A DNA stretch of 6,330 nucleotides from positions 1-6,330 of the forward strand of contig JAJYVN010000178.1 in the NCBI GenBank assembly GCA_021791995.1, written 5' to 3'. The position numbers were made by a program, and so were the translations under genes. Positions 6,212 to 6,330 of this stretch are shown piece after piece (positions within the stretch are counted from its first letter, which is position 1; the number at the start of each line of letters is the position of its first letter). The notes under the pieces are model-generated. The model was not told where the DNA came from. It ran no database searches and worked only from the letters and a program-made list of their open reading frames with translations. This DNA comes from Bacillota bacterium (lineage in GTDB: Bacteria; Bacillota; Sulfobacillia; RBS10-35; JAJYVN01).

Positions 6212-6248
6212 ATATGGCGCGCGGCGGTTGCCGGGGCGGGGCGCATAT
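6212..6248 (+). terminator. Bulged hairpin after the SEDS gene, possible terminator
   Basis: The outer stem pairs ATATG (6212-6216) with CATAT (6244-6248), continues past a bulged G as CGC (6218-6220) with GCG (6241-6243), and encloses an inner CGGC-GGTT-GCCG hairpin (6222-6233). It starts 73 bases after the SEDS stop. Only three T residues (6255-6257) follow, so it is a weak candidate for intrinsic termination. Confidence 0.35.
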
Positions 6249-6256
6249 GTAGGGTT

Positions 6257-6267
6257 TCAACTGTTGA
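6257..6267. promoter_or_regulatory. 11-bp palindrome upstream of the right-edge promoter, possible operator
   Basis: TCAACTGTTGA is perfectly palindromic around a central T and lies about 45-55 bases before the predicted start of the next gene. A second, looser inverted repeat, TTAGA (6272-6276) and TCTAA (6283-6287), follows in the -35 region. Either could bind a regulator; neither matches an operator I can name. Confidence 0.3.
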
Positions 6268-6296
6268 CCAATTAGATCTACGTCTAACGACAGATG

Positions 6297-6305
6297 TGGT
6301 ATACT
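6297..6305 (+). promoter_or_regulatory. Extended -10 promoter of the right-edge gene
   Basis: TGGTATACT combines a -10 TATACT (6300-6305, 5 of 6) with the TGn extension (6297-6299). The -35 at 17 bases (TCTACG) is poor, as is usual for extended -10 promoters. The predicted transcription start is about 6312, the A of the following ATG. Confidence 0.6.
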
Positions 6306-6311
6306 AAGTGT

Positions 6312-6330
6312 ATGAAGTTAAGCGTGTGGG
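6312..6330 (+). CDS. Start of an unidentified gene, possibly leaderless (3' end outside window)
   Basis: ATG followed by codons for K-L-S-V-W runs off the window. The ATG lies seven bases after a good extended -10 box, so translation may begin at the first base of the mRNA; no Shine-Dalgarno can be placed on such a transcript. An MKLS opening is seen in Rrf2-family regulators among others, but six codons are far too few to identify the product. Confidence 0.45.

Noticed and set aside
6264..6269. TTGACC as a -35 box for the right-edge promoter
   Set aside because: It is 30 bases from the TATACT box, far beyond the 16-18 base spacing, and no -10 lies at the correct distance after it; it is part of the TCAACTGTTGA palindrome instead.

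Overview
The window is bacterial chromosome with ordinary gene density and moderately high G+C. Start codons are mostly GTG or TTG, and several Shine-Dalgarno sites are strong. Purine-rich Shine-Dalgarno sites, TatA, a SEDS protein and a ROK kinase with the zinc motif would fit a high-GC Gram-positive (Firmicutes-like) or a related lineage. Nothing here fixes the taxon, so this is a weak inference. I see no tRNA, rRNA, CRISPR array, transposase or clear sign of recent transfer.

Left half, minus strand, three genes read right to left. tatA (3441..3217) encodes the pore-forming subunit of the twin-arginine protein export system. hppA (3132..1060) encodes a complete membrane-bound proton-pumping pyrophosphatase; its Lys/Thr signature points to the K+-independent class. 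The third gene (936 to beyond base 1) encodes the membrane domain of an ABC exporter, and its ATPase domain lies outside the window. Each has its own plausible sigma70-type promoter. Long inverted repeats lie between tatA and hppA (3161-3199) and between hppA and the ABC gene (1008-1037), so the three look like separate transcription units.

Right half, plus strand. A 198-base divergent intergenic region carries a very good extended -10 promoter for tatA and a weaker one for the rightward genes. The rightward genes form a tight apparent operon: a ROK-family sugar kinase, most like glucokinase (3640..4611); a stand-alone cupin of the mannose-6-phosphate isomerase type (4637..5002); and a RodA/FtsW-type SEDS membrane protein (5021..6139). 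The gaps are 25 and 18 bases. The kinase and isomerase would act on hexose phosphates, and the SEDS protein would polymerise peptidoglycan glycan strands. The order therefore suggests a link between sugar activation and envelope growth, though co-transcription does not prove it.

Right edge (6140-6330). This holds a bulged hairpin, a small palindrome, an extended -10 promoter and the first six codons of another gene. Its ATG falls at the predicted transcription start, so the mRNA may be leaderless.

I did not find a clearly new biological system. The points most worth a second look are the ROK-cupin-SEDS operon, the departures from SEDS consensus in the RodA-like protein, the puzzling translation start of hppA, and the palindrome straddling the hppA promoter.
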